Shown here piece by piece: positions 53,437 to 61,926 of a DNA stretch of 64,000 bases. How positions within the stretch are numbered: the first letter of the stretch is position 1; each line of letters opens with the position of its first letter. Under the pieces are notes generated by a model that worked only from the letters and a program-made list of their open reading frames with translations, searched no databases and had not been told where the DNA came from. This DNA comes from Paenibacillaceae bacterium (GTDB taxonomy: Bacteria > Bacillota > Bacilli > Paenibacillales > Paenibacillaceae). Where the stretch lies: the NCBI GenBank assembly GCA_004134985.1, contig REGQ01000020.1, positions 1 to 64,000 on the forward strand, read 5' to 3'. The translations under genes were made by a program, and so were the position numbers.

Positions 53437-53496
53437 AACTGACACCACTCCCTTCAAGTAACACGCTCTTAAAATGTATGTGGGTGTTTTAGTTCT

Positions 53497-53525
53497 ATTA
53501 TAGGTTGTACGTACAAGTAAGTCAC
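53497..53525 (-). promoter_or_regulatory. araDB promoter with AraR box
   Basis: The AraR operator core TTGTACGTACAA (53505-53516; minus strand ACTTGTACGTACAACC) matches the known AraR box ATTTGTACGTACAAAT. It sits in the 17-bp spacer between a -35-like GTGACT (53520-53525) and TATAAT (53497-53502), so bound AraR would block polymerase. The araR gene is 1.6 kb away. Confidence 0.88.
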
Positions 53526-53709
53526 TAATTATTTTTTGTTATTACAACCAACCATGAACGGCAGTTGAAAATCATCTTATTTCGTTAATTAATTATATTG
53601 ATGAAACTGGAATAATTATGTAAAATTAGTGTGAAAAGTATTCCGATTCTACTGTCATCTTCACCTATGGAAACCACGATTCGCTATTTACTTTTCAGGG
53701 GAGGGTATT

Positions 53710-55026
53710 ATGGGTTATTTATGCAAAAATTTGCGTCCAAATGTATTGATTTTACGGATTACTATGCTGGCGCTGGTAAGCAGCCTGTTGGTGTCTTGTA
53801 GTGGTACAGCCAAAGAAAAGGAACCTGTCACGCTCAGAGTCATGGCAACGGATGAGTATTCCTTTCATGCGAGTCCCAGCACGGCGGATTTTGCCGCTCA
53901 GTTTACTGATATTACGCTGGAACCCGCCATATTTGATGATCGATTTGCTGCAAGTTATGCTGAAACAGAGAAGGCCATTGCCCAGCTGATGCCGGATGTA
54001 ATTCGCGTTCCCCCAGGCCTATATCGGAAGCTGGCGGAGGAAGGCAAGCTTGTTGACCTGGATGCACTCATCAGAAAGGATCATTACCCCATCGACAAGA
54101 TGGTTCCCTCATTAATTGACTATACACGCGCACAAGGAGACGGAAGATTGTATGGCATACCTGGGTGGTTTAATTCCAAAGCCCTTTACTACAATAAGGA
54201 TTTATTCAACAGATACCAAATTCCTTATCCCGAGGACCAGATGACTTGGGAGGATGTTATTTTGCTTGCACAGCGTTTTCCTGAAGGAGAGGGAGAGGAA
54301 GAAAGCTATGGCTTCCATACCAGTGGATATTTGTACGGCGAAGGTGTTTTTATACTCGTTATGGCGGAGACAATGGATCTCTCTTATTTAGATACAGACG
54401 GCAATCAAGTGACGATAAATAATGATGAATGGAGGCAGCTGTTCGAGACAGCATTATCAGGTATTCGATCCGGCAAGGTAGTCATTCAGGCAGAGCTTGC
54501 TCCCGAGAAATTTGTTGCGGGCAAAGCAGCGATGAATGTAAGCTATCCCTTCATGGCGCAAAAGCTGGACAATCCGGAATATGATCAGGAGCGTCTTAAG
54601 GACAGAGTCATGTTTGATTGGGGTATCGTTACTGCTCCGGTAAATCCGAAGTCGCCTGAAAACGGGGGATGGGAGGTTGAAATGATTTATGCGATAAACA
54701 GCAATTCCGCCAATGTCGAAGCTGCTTGGGAATATATTAAATTCATTAAAAGCGAGGACAGATCGAGTCCTGGGGAATCGATCTGGGCAGCCCAGATGCA
54801 GGAAATCGGCGGACGGAGTCTGGAGCCCTTCTATAAATTGCCGCCCAAAATGCATAAAAGAGAATATCCTACCGTACCCGGCACTTTTCATGAGGAGCTT
54901 CCGATGATCATCCAAAAGCATTTTGCCGCTATAGTAGGTGATGAGATATCGGTTGATGATGCACTGAATGCCATAGAGGAGGAAGCTCAACTGCTCCTGT
55001 ATCAAACGAAAGCAGAGCAGCAGTAA
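53710..55026 (+). CDS. Orphan sugar-binding lipoprotein
   Basis: 438 aa, ATG 53710 behind GGGGAGGG. Lipobox LVSC after LALVSSLLVSC. Family-1 solute-binding fold: VTLRVMATDEYSFHASPS, YGIPGWFNSKALYYNKDLFN, MTWEDVILLAQRFPEG and WEVEMIYAINSNSANVEAAW. No permease gene beside it on this strand; it lies between araDB and araR and is divergent from araD. It may deliver a pentose or oligosaccharide to a transporter elsewhere, or act as a sensor accessory. A hairpin (55071-55102) separates it from araR. Confidence 0.82.
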   Translation: MGYLCKNLRPNVLILRITMLALVSSLLVSCSGTAKEKEPVTLRVMATDEYSFHASPSTADFAAQFTDITLEPAIFDDRFAASYAETEKAIAQLMPDVIRVPPGLYRKLAEEGKLVDLDALIRKDHYPIDKMVPSLIDYTRAQGDGRLYGIPGWFNSKALYYNKDLFNRYQIPYPEDQMTWEDVILLAQRFPEGEGEEESYGFHTSGYLYGEGVFILVMAETMDLSYLDTDGNQVTINNDEWRQLFETALSGIRSGKVVIQAELAPEKFVAGKAAMNVSYPFMAQKLDNPEYDQERLKDRVMFDWGIVTAPVNPKSPENGGWEVEMIYAINSNSANVEAAWEYIKFIKSEDRSSPGESIWAAQMQEIGGRSLEPFYKLPPKMHKREYPTVPGTFHEELPMIIQKHFAAIVGDEISVDDALNAIEEEAQLLLYQTKAEQQ

Positions 55027-55070
55027 GCCACGCAAGGGAAGCAGCTTGCTAGGCGCAGGCACATGCTGCA

Positions 55071-55102
55071 ACAAGACGTCCTGATTACAGCGGACGTCTT
55101 GT
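55071..55102. terminator. Bidirectional terminator between binding protein and araR
   Basis: ACAAGACGTCC (55071-55081) pairs with GGACGTCTTGT (55092-55102); its right half overlaps the last codons of araR. Confidence 0.7.
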
Positions 55103-56197
55103 CGATTCCCGCAGTACAAGCTCCGGTTCATAAATAACATCGGACACCGAGGGGCGTCTCCCTTCTGCACGCGCTTCGATCATTTCAAGCAGCATCTTGA
55201 CTGCCCGCTCCCCCATATCCGATTTGGGATGCGTCATCGTCGTAAGCTTCACCTCGGTTGCGACCGCCAGATTGGAATCATCAAATCCGACGATTGAAAT
55301 ATGCGCAGGGATTTCAAGCTGCCTGGAGCGAATGATATCAAGCAGTTTTACGGCAAGCTCGTCATTGTAACAGACAACGGCTGTCGGTCGAACCGTATCC
55401 TCCTGGTCAAGCAACGCGGCGAACAACTGCTGCGGCTTGTGCTCCTTTTCCTCGGTTGTATAACAAATGAGGCATTCCGGGTCCAGCACAAGCTGGTGCT
55501 CGCGATGGGCTCTGCGGAAACCGCGCATGCGATGCACGCCTTGGTAATCGTCGGTTTTAAACAAGCCAACGATTTTGCGATGCCCGAGCTGAATAAGATG
55601 GTCCGCGGCGCCATACCCGCCCGCCTCGTCATCCAGTTTCAGACAAGGAGCATCAACGTCACTGTATCGTTCATTCATCATAACGTAAGGAATTCCCTTG
55701 GCCTCAAGCGCCAGAAAAAACTTGTAATTCGGGTTGCCCTCCGCGCTTTTGGTCGGTTCTATCAATAAACCGTCCAGCGGCTGAATCAGCATCGATGCGA
55801 GGCTTTCCCGCTCCTTCTCCTTCTCATTGTCCGTACTGGCCAGGAGCAGTCGCGTCCCGCTCGCGCGCAGCGCAGACTCCACTCCGCGTACAATTGTCGG
55901 AAATATATAATCGGAAATATAGGTCGTGATAAGCCCAACCGTTATGCCATGGGATGAGCTGCTACGTTCTGGTGCTTGCCCGTTTGATACGAATGTCCCT
56001 TTTCCCTGCAGCCTGTATAAATATCCTTCCTGCTCCAGTTCCCCAAACGCTTGTCTGACCGTCTGGCGGCTCATCGAAAACCGTACGGCGACTTCATTCT
56101 CGGAGGGGAGACGATCATGGGGACCAAACTGCGCTGAGGCGATCCAGGACATAATCTCCTGTTTCAGCTGTTTGTACTTTGGTTCGTTTTCACTCAC
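55085..56197 (-). CDS. araR: AraR arabinose repressor
   Basis: 370 aa from GTG 56197 (AGAGGTAG 7 nt upstream). GntR winged helix (about 5-75: KYKQLKQEIMSWIASAQFGP, SRQTVRQAFGELEQEGYLYR, QGKGTFVS) fused to a LacI-type arabinose-binding domain (VGLITTYISDYIFPTIVRGV, DDEAGGYGAADHLIQLGHRK, ISIVGFDDSNLAVATEV). In Bacillus subtilis AraR represses ara genes by binding ATTTGTACGTACAAAT and lets go when L-arabinose binds. The box in front of araD here is the obvious target. No AraR box is seen upstream of its own gene. Confidence 0.92.
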   Translation of the reverse strand: MSENEPKYKQLKQEIMSWIASAQFGPHDRLPSENEVAVRFSMSRQTVRQAFGELEQEGYLYRLQGKGTFVSNGQAPERSSSSHGITVGLITTYISDYIFPTIVRGVESALRASGTRLLLASTDNEKEKERESLASMLIQPLDGLLIEPTKSAEGNPNYKFFLALEAKGIPYVMMNERYSDVDAPCLKLDDEAGGYGAADHLIQLGHRKIVGLFKTDDYQGVHRMRGFRRAHREHQLVLDPECLICYTTEEKEHKPQQLFAALLDQEDTVRPTAVVCYNDELAVKLLDIIRSRQLEIPAHISIVGFDDSNLAVATEVKLTTMTHPKSDMGERAVKMLLEMIEARAEGRRPSVSDVIYEPELVLRESTRRPL

Positions 56198-56484
56198 GAC
56201 GCTACCTCTGCTTTACTTAGTATGGTGACAGTATAGCATATCCTGCTCTAATGCAGAATTCCCTGATCTCAAGCCTTCAATCTCCCATCCCGCTATGACA
56301 CGTCTAGCCGTTATGCATCTGATAGCTGATAGCTGCTGTCAGTCGAATGACGTCCCTCTTCCCCAGTACTCCCCTTCTTGCAATTAATGGGCGGCTTCCC
56401 ATGACAATTGACGAGTCGCTCCTGTCATGCCACAATAATATGACAAACTTGATGACATTCTTTCCTGAAGGGGATGCTTCTCGC

Positions 56485-56898
56485 ATGCTGATATCAGAAA
56501 CACTTCGCACGTCGCGCAGAGATGAAATGATTGATATTACAAGAGCCGTATCGGCAGTAATTGCCCGGGCAGGGGTCGTGAACGGGCTGGCTGTCGTGTA
56601 TTGCCCGCATACAACAGCTGGTATAACAATTCAAGAAAACGCCGACCCTGATGTCAAGCACGACATCCTGATGCGGCTGGATGAAGTTTACCCATGGAAT
56701 CACCCGAAGTATCGGCATGCCGAAGGCAACACTGCCTCCCATTTAAAAGCACTGACAACCGGCAGCTCGCAAACCATCATTATCCGGGATGGCAGACCGC
56801 TGCTTGGCAGATGGCAAGACATTTACTTCTGTGAATTTGATGGCCCGCGCCACCGTGAGTATTATATTCAACTGATGACAACTTCCGATTCCGATTGA
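56485..56898 (+). CDS. YjbQ/UPF0047 family protein
   Basis: 137 aa from ATG 56485 (AAGGGG 11 nt upstream); the open frame upstream lacks an RBS. Family signature [16 protein letters not shown] with the conserved His, then HRHAEGN-like [20 protein letters not shown] and [16 protein letters not shown]. Family members have weak thiamine-phosphate synthase activity and an uncertain main role; a metal-binding pocket is likely. Small cytoplasmic enzyme. Followed by degenerate 37-bp repeats and then map. Confidence 0.88.
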   Translation: MLISETLRTSRRDEMIDITRAVSAVIARAGVVNGLAVVYCPHTTAGITIQENADPDVKHDILMRLDEVYPWNHPKYRHAEGNTASHLKALTTGSSQTIIIRDGRPLLGRWQDIYFCEFDGPRHREYYIQLMTTSDSD

Positions 56899-56984
56899 AC
56901 GCACAAACTTCAATAAACATGAGAATGTCCAATAAAGGCAGCAGAATGTTTTTGGATAGCGTGGGTATATTGGGGCGAAATACC

Positions 56985-57113
56985 GATGTATGATTAATGA
57001 ACGAATGATTAGAATGTAATACGGATGTTGGATGATAAGTAGTTGGTTAAACACTATATCGATGTTGGATGATGGTTAGATGATTCGAACGTCATAAGGA
57101 TGTTGGTTGATAG
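56985..57113. repeat. Degenerate 37-39-bp repeats upstream of map
   Basis: GATGTTGGATGAT-like cores at 56985 (GATGTATGAT), 57024, 57061 and 57099, spaced 37 to 39 bp. Non-coding, in the 255-bp yjbQ-map gap. May form operators or be a decayed repeat. Confidence 0.55.
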
Positions 57114-57153
57114 TGCATATAACGATGATGAAACAGAATTTGGAGGATGACAA

Positions 57154-57897
57154 ATGACCGCAGGAACACAGCAGGATATCGAGCATTTGAAGGAAATTGG
57201 CAAAATTGTAGCTCTGACCTTGAATGAAATGAAGCAGCAGGCCAAGATCGGCATGACCACTAAAGAGCTTGACGAAATTGGCGCTCGCATACTGGAAAGT
57301 CATGGCGCAGTTTCCGCGCCGAAAAAAACATTCAACTTTCCAGGCCATACCTGTATCAGCGTTAACGATGAAGTTGCCCACGGCATACCAGGGAGCCGTA
57401 AACTTGCTGCTGGCGATCTGATTAACATAGATGTATGCGCAGAAAAGGACGGCTATGTTGCCGATACCGGCCATTCCTTTCAACTGCCGCCCTACAACGA
57501 TGAGCTGATCCGTCTTTGCAATTATACCCACCAAACAATGATGAAAGTTATTTCCTCATTGAAGCATGGGGTGCGCATCAATGAAATCGGCAAGATCATC
57601 CAGCATGAAGCCCAGCAAGGCGGCTACAAAGTGATCAGCGATTTATGCAGCCACGGCGTGGGAAGAGCAATCCACGAATGGCCGCAAATCGAACCGGTCT
57701 ATAACAAACACGACAAACGGATGCTGAAAGAAGGACTGGTCATCACAATTGAACCGTTCCTTTCAACCGGCGCCGACTACGTGGTTCAACAGCCCGATGG
57801 CTGGACATTGTGCAGTCCAGACCGCAGCTTTGCCGCGCAGCACGAGCATACCATTATTATTACGCGAGACAAGCCAATTATTTTGACAGTGGCATAA
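57154..57897 (+). CDS. map: Methionine aminopeptidase, type I
   Basis: 247 aa, ATG 57154 with GGAGGATGACAA. It removes N-terminal Met from new proteins. Metal ligands in order: the Asp of NIDVCAEKDGYVADTGHSF (two Asp), His of DLCSHGVGRAIHEWP, Glu of VITIEPFLSTG and Glu of QHEHTIIITRD. The N-terminal part KTFNFPGHTCISVNDEVAHG carries the substrate His. Normal length, no SEC-C tail. It stands alone, away from the ribosomal-protein operon where map is often found, so it may be a second copy. Confidence 0.95.
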   Translation: MTAGTQQDIEHLKEIGKIVALTLNEMKQQAKIGMTTKELDEIGARILESHGAVSAPKKTFNFPGHTCISVNDEVAHGIPGSRKLAAGDLINIDVCAEKDGYVADTGHSFQLPPYNDELIRLCNYTHQTMMKVISSLKHGVRINEIGKIIQHEAQQGGYKVISDLCSHGVGRAIHEWPQIEPVYNKHDKRMLKEGLVITIEPFLSTGADYVVQQPDGWTLCSPDRSFAAQHEHTIIITRDKPIILTVA

Positions 57898-57907
57898 TTT
57901 GCAGGCT

Positions 57908-58044
57908 CAGCATTGACAGAAACGCATGTGAACTCAAGCAATATTAGCGCTGACAGATACGCGACCGGACTCAAGCTACATTAGCGCTGACAGATACGCG
58001 AGCGGACTCTAGCTACACTAGCGCTGACAGATACGCGAGCGGAC
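57908..58044. repeat. 37-bp tandem repeat, about 3.7 copies
   Basis: Unit TAGCGCTGACAGATACGCGA-CCGGACTCAAGCTACAT. One degenerate copy (57908-57944), then good copies from 57945, 57982 and 58019 (partial). Not separated by spacers, so not CRISPR. Confidence 0.9.
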
Positions 58045-58048
58045 AGAC

Positions 58049-58320
58049 GTTCCGCTATTTGCCTAAAATCGCCTCAAATACAATTTTCACGGCCACACGT
58101 TCCGCTATTGGTCCGAAAAGCCGTGCAAATGGCTACTTTTTATACTAATAACGGATCTGGTGTCCGCCAAAGTTGCCATTTCCCCTGTTCTGAGCGAAAT
58201 AGCGGAACCTGTGTCCTCTTAGCTAAAGGATACGGCTAATCCAACTAATACGGCTGGCTAAATCTATTAAATCGACTAGCTAATCGACTAGTTAATTCGA
58301 TTAACGAAACTGACTTAGCT
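58049..58320. repeat. GTTCCGCTATT inverted/direct repeats and CTAAT-rich stretch
   Basis: GTTCCGCTATT at 58049-58059 and 58099-58109, and its reverse complement AATAGCGGAAC at 58198-58208. From about 58225 to 58320 short CTAAT/GACTAG words recur. No gene in 57898-58453 apart from these repeats. Related to intergenic repeats common in this genus as I recall it. Confidence 0.7.
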
Positions 58321-58453
58321 AATTCGGCCAACCCGGCAATTATGGCACGCAAAATGGCTGCCCCGTCTTGCCGATCGCTGCCCGCCCATTAGGACGGGGG
58401 CCATCAACAAGAATGGGCAGCCCGCACTTACCCGTCCTTCCCGCTCTTCTTAA

Positions 58454-59003
58454 ATCTCCCGGCTGCAGCAGTTGGTCGACGATGCCGCCCAGGCCTTTCC
58501 TTCCATAATTGGGGTAACTCATGCTAATGCAGCGAGAAATGCAGCTCTCGCTAAATATCCTAATGACGCAATGATGCGAGATGCCTATCGTCATTTTACT
58601 TGGAACTATCTGTCAACTAAAGATGTGGGAGCCTTAAAAACTAGAACTGCTACTATCAATCATGAATGGGGAATAACTATTCTAAGCCCTATTACAAATT
58701 ACTTCAATAACAGGTATAGTTATTATGTAGGGCAAAATTCAAGCGCACCTGGGTATAATGCATTTATTGACACAACGGTTTATATTCCAAGTTTCAAGTT
58801 ACAAATGATCCTTTTGTGTAAAGGAAACATTAATACGTTCAGAGCTTTTTTTGACGATGCAAACATAATGGATTTTCATAATAATGTTTATGGAAGAGCA
58901 TATGCTGCTAGTCATCCATCAGGATAAGAGAGCGCTTAGTGAAAATAGTGTTACGAACTGGAATTATACTTACGTTTGGCAAAATGATTGGTGGACTGAA
59001 TAA
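58454..59003 (+). pseudogene. DUF6973-like protein gene, frameshifted
   Basis: The open frame from 58454 reads LQQLVDDAAQAFPSIIG, then ARNAALAKYPNDAMMRDAYR-HFTWNYL and IMDFHNNVYGRAYAASHPSG, where a stop falls at 58925. In the +1 frame the sequence continues DKRALSENSVTNWNYTYVWQ-NDWWTE to a TAA at 59001. This looks like one protein broken by a frameshift near 58920. The DAxRHxxWN ... DFHNNxxGR pattern is that of DUF6973 secreted proteins. The N-terminus is missing or unrelated: no start with RBS and no signal peptide. AT-richer than upstream, so likely acquired. Confidence 0.55.
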
Positions 59004-59047
59004 TAATTCAAAAAGTCATATTCAGTTACTATTAAGGTGGTGGGGTA

Positions 59048-59410
59048 ATGATTTACTATATATGGCTAGTCCTCTCCCTAATACTATCCTTGTACGGGAC
59101 CACTGTTTACTGGCCCGATTATACACTAGATCATGAATTTATTCTTTTCAATGACTTTGCAACCGTGGTTATTTTCACGCCATCATTGTTTATCTTGAAC
59201 TCAATAATACTTCAAGGAGCTTTTTTTTTAACACACAATCTTTTAAAAATTTCCCTCCCTCTCGCTGCTTATATTGCTAGTGCTGTATTGTTCTATAAGA
59301 TTACCGCAGATTTGTGGCCAAGCGGGATGGTCATTGTTATGATATTTCTTGGTTCATTAGTAGCCTTGCTCCATTTAATAATCTCCGTTGGCATTTGCCG
59401 CCGCGGCTGA
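59048..59410 (+). CDS. Small four-helix membrane protein
   Basis: 120 aa, ATG 59048 behind GGTGGTGGGG. About four membrane helices (YYIWLVLSLILSLYGTTVYW, FNDFATVVIFTPSLFILNSI, LPLAAYIASAVLFYK, MVIVMIFLGSLVALLHLIIS). No family recognised. Downstream it runs into the truncated resolvase on the other strand, sharing the last 36 bp. Composition is AT-rich like its neighbours. It may be an immunity-type or accessory protein of the broken gene before it; that is speculation. Confidence 0.6.
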   Translation: MIYYIWLVLSLILSLYGTTVYWPDYTLDHEFILFNDFATVVIFTPSLFILNSIILQGAFFLTHNLLKISLPLAAYIASAVLFYKITADLWPSGMVIVMIFLGSLVALLHLIISVGICRRG

Positions 59411-59827
59411 CGTAATGCCCTCCGCTTGCGCAACCTCAATTCCTTCCGCTTGGCGCTGCCGGTTTTTCTTCCTTTCCTGTTCGGCGACATAGGCCAGCAG
59501 GCTCAAAAATTGATCTTCCATGACTTTCCCAAAATCACCCATACTTTCAAACTTACGAAAATCAAATAATGCTTCATTGTCCAGGCAGACAATGTCGGCA
59601 TTAAGCTCCCGTGTAATATATTTCCACTCCGGAATAATTCCGTCATAATCACGGCCTAATCGATCCAATGCATCGAGATAAATCAGATCCCCTTCACGAA
59701 TCATATCGCGCATCACCAAATACCGAGCACGCTTAAAATCCTTCCCACTCGGCTTGTCCACAAAAATAAAACGTTCCTCGACACCCAACTCGCGAAATTT
59801 AACCAGTTGCCGCTCTGGATAAGGAAA
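59375..59827 (-). pseudogene. Serine recombinase (resolvase) fragment without the catalytic serine
   Basis: The minus strand encodes ERQLVKFRELGVEERFIFVD-KPSGKDFKR, then MIREGDLIYLDALDRLGRDY and LLAYVAEQERKKNRQRQAEG, the N-terminal catalytic domain of a resolvase/invertase. The first 30 residues with the nucleophile Ser (usually YxRVS) are missing, and the C-terminal DNA-binding helix-turn-helix is cut off after RQAEGIEV. So it cannot catalyse recombination. Remnant of a mobile element. Confidence 0.8.
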
Positions 59828-59946
59828 TCCAGTGTATCATAAAGCATGCTTTTCGAGACATTAAACTTCTATCGTTAGGCTCCCTTGATGATTGCGTCTA
59901 ATGGGTATAAGCACCAATTACCATTACTATCAGGAGGGATTAAGAA

Positions 59947-60408
59947 TTGAAATCAAAAATTTTGGCATTCTCTGTTCTTGTTATGTTTTTTTTATCAGGA
60001 CAAGCACAAGTCTTGGCTTATGAAAGCAAAATCAAACCTGAAGCGTTCCAGGACATCGGCGTGCACACTATTTTTGATCCAAGCTTTCAATACCTAGATG
60101 ATGGCTCAGGAAATTTATCATATTTGGATAATGGCAAAGTCAGTGTTTGGGGGTCAACTTTAGGCACCCGAAGAGTAGATACCATAGGTGTCCAAGTCAC
60201 TTTACAGCGTTGGACTGGTATCCAATGGATTGATGTCAACACGGGAACCAATAGTACGTTCTCCAATGCTTCCTATGCTTCTTCAAGTCGAGAGATAACG
60301 GTTTCTCCTGGCTATTATTATCGCGTGAAGTCTAAACATTGGATTTTGTATGGCGACATTCGAGAAGAAGGAACCGTTTATTCTTCCTCATTATTAATTA
60401 GCAATTAG
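59947..60408 (+). CDS. Secreted DUF6147-like protein
   Basis: 153 aa from TTG 59947 (AGGAGGG 8 nt upstream). Signal peptide KSKILAFSVLVMFFLSGQAQ with cleavage near VLA. The mature part has DDGSGNLSYLDNGKVSVWGS, DTIGVQVTLQRWTGIQWIDV and SPGYYYRVKSKHWI, the pattern I associate with DUF6147, small exported beta proteins of unknown function. Ends in a strong terminator shared with the convergent anti-sigma gene. Confidence 0.7.
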   Translation: MKSKILAFSVLVMFFLSGQAQVLAYESKIKPEAFQDIGVHTIFDPSFQYLDDGSGNLSYLDNGKVSVWGSTLGTRRVDTIGVQVTLQRWTGIQWIDVNTGTNSTFSNASYASSSREITVSPGYYYRVKSKHWILYGDIREEGTVYSSSLLISN

Positions 60409-60412
60409 AACT

Positions 60413-60440
60413 AAAAAGACAGCGATTCCGCTGTCTTTTT
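60413..60440. terminator. Bidirectional terminator
   Basis: AAAAAGACAGCG (60413-60424) pairs with CGCTGTCTTTTT (60429-60440) with a 4-nt ATTC loop. A textbook terminator between convergent genes. Confidence 0.9.
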
Positions 60441-61211
60441 CTATTTCAAGGATGATGCTAATGTTAATAAATCGGCTTCACTGAGCTTTCCGGATATACG
60501 AACTAAAATACGATCTTCTGTTAACCATTCCATATTCAGGTTTCCTTCAATCGGTATCATGAGTATCCCTGCATTGCCATGAATGTAAATATCTTTATAC
60601 TCGCCCGCCCCTGCCGACATAGTCGCTTTCAAATCAGCACTTTGCCCTTCAATTTTACGTTGAATTATATTTAGCACTTCACCGTTCATGTTGACATATT
60701 CGAGTTGCGCCTCATTATACTGCTCAGTATCCTTACTCCCAAAAATGCGAACCGCATCCAAATGAAGTTCTTTTGGAATCTCGGATGGAATCATTAAAAG
60801 GAAGGAGACTTTGGCTTGCGCTTCCTCCAAGGTTACAATTTGCATCGGCCCAGTGCCACCATCTGTATTGTCATGATCTGGCGGTGATACGGTAAGAGCA
60901 TTGGCTTCGTTCTGCTCCTGTTGTTCATGGAAAAATTCAACGACATCCTCTTTCCACTTTTTAAGCAATGTGCCGATCTGTGAATAAGCTGTAGGAAGAG
61001 ATTGATTTAACGTCAGATTTAAGATAAAAGAAACTACGGCTATAGCGGCACCAATCTTTATTCTTCGTTGCCACAAACGACGGCGCTTTATTTTTCCCAA
61101 GCGTTTCTGGACTCGTTGCCAAGAATCTGTGCTAGCTGGGATTTCGATTCGGTCATGAATCTTCCGCAGAGCATTTCTCAATTCGTCGTCTTGGTCATGT
61201 TGTTCTTTCAT
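60441..61211 (-). CDS. Anti-sigma-like membrane protein (DUF4367)
   Basis: 256 aa; overlaps the sigma gene by 17 nt. N-terminal cytoplasmic part (about 1-50; charged, DSWQRVQKRLGKIKRRRLWQ), one membrane helix (IKIGAAIAVVSFILNLTLNQ), then an extracellular DUF4367-type domain (EAQAKVSFLLMIPSEIPKEL, YVNMNGEVLNIIQRK, NLNMEWLTEDRILVRISG). Such proteins sit in the membrane, hold the cognate ECF sigma factor, and respond to cell-surface stress. No zinc-binding HxxxCxxC anti-sigma motif is seen. Translationally coupled to the ECF sigma. Confidence 0.8.
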   Translation of the reverse strand: MKEQHDQDDELRNALRKIHDRIEIPASTDSWQRVQKRLGKIKRRRLWQRRIKIGAAIAVVSFILNLTLNQSLPTAYSQIGTLLKKWKEDVVEFFHEQQEQNEANALTVSPPDHDNTDGGTGPMQIVTLEEAQAKVSFLLMIPSEIPKELHLDAVRIFGSKDTEQYNEAQLEYVNMNGEVLNIIQRKIEGQSADLKATMSAGAGEYKDIYIHGNAGILMIPIEGNLNMEWLTEDRILVRISGKLSEADLLTLASSLK

Positions 61212-61782
61212 TCCATTCTTTGTTCACCCACTTTTTATGAAACTGTTTCAACAGTTTCTTACGTGCGCGGTATAATTTTTGACTTACGGCATATTCCGAA
61301 AGACCAAGCTCGTTTCCTAGCTCTTTATATGACCCTTCCTCAATGTAGAAAAGTGTAATGAGTTCCCGGTAATCTGGACGCAGCTCAGTGATTGCTTGGT
61401 GAAGCAACTCATTCCGAATTTTGTCTTCCACTTCGTCTTCCAGTTGTAGCAGACTGGTAGCCGAAACCAAAACTTCCTCACTAAGATTGACGTGATCCAC
61501 GTTCACTGTATAACGCTCTTTTTTTGTTTTTCGTAAATAATCCAGCGCGACGTTGCGAGAAACTTGTCTGATCCAAGGCAGCATATTATCCACACGATGT
61601 TTCTTTATAGAGGAAAGGATTTTAAAAAACGCTTCTTGGATCATATCCTCGGTCAACGGATGGTCCTTCAACAAATAAAATATATCTCTGTATACAAACT
61701 TATAATAAGAGTCGTATACGCTTGATTGCAGCTCTGGATGCAGCTCAGCAAATTGATACAAGTCATAGCACCATTCCTTCAC
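61195..61782 (-). CDS. ECF-type RNA polymerase sigma factor
   Basis: 195 aa from GTG 61782. Sigma region 2 (about 20-85: YKFVYRDIFYLLKDHPLTED, MIQEAFFKILSSIKKHR, PWIRQVSRNVALDYLRK) and region 4 (about 130-185: ITELRPDYRELITLFYIEEG, SYKELGNELGLSEYAVSQKL). Sigma-M/W-like size. Linked to the DUF4367 anti-sigma by a 17-nt overlap. It probably controls its own operon and possibly the following lipoprotein; I could not recognise a matching ECF promoter with certainty. Confidence 0.9.
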   Translation of the reverse strand: MKEWCYDLYQFAELHPELQSSVYDSYYKFVYRDIFYLLKDHPLTEDMIQEAFFKILSSIKKHRVDNMLPWIRQVSRNVALDYLRKTKKERYTVNVDHVNLSEEVLVSATSLLQLEDEVEDKIRNELLHQAITELRPDYRELITLFYIEEGSYKELGNELGLSEYAVSQKLYRARKKLLKQFHKKWVNKEWNERTT

Positions 61783-61926
61783 ATCAGCACCGCTTTCATG
61801 TTAGGACTATCTTTATTATACGATATTTGGAAGGATTGTGTTGCAATTTGCTGTTATCTGTTGAAACGCGCAAAAAAGTTGGCCCGTCATATAAATGACA
61901 GGGCCAGCCCAAGTTATACAATCTTT

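Noticed and set aside
57908-58044. Possible CRISPR array (37-bp units)
   Set aside because: Units are contiguous, without spacers, and degenerate; no cas genes.
58340-58594. Minus-strand ORF of 84 codons
   Set aside because: Overlaps repeats and the DUF6973-like gene; no RBS or domain.
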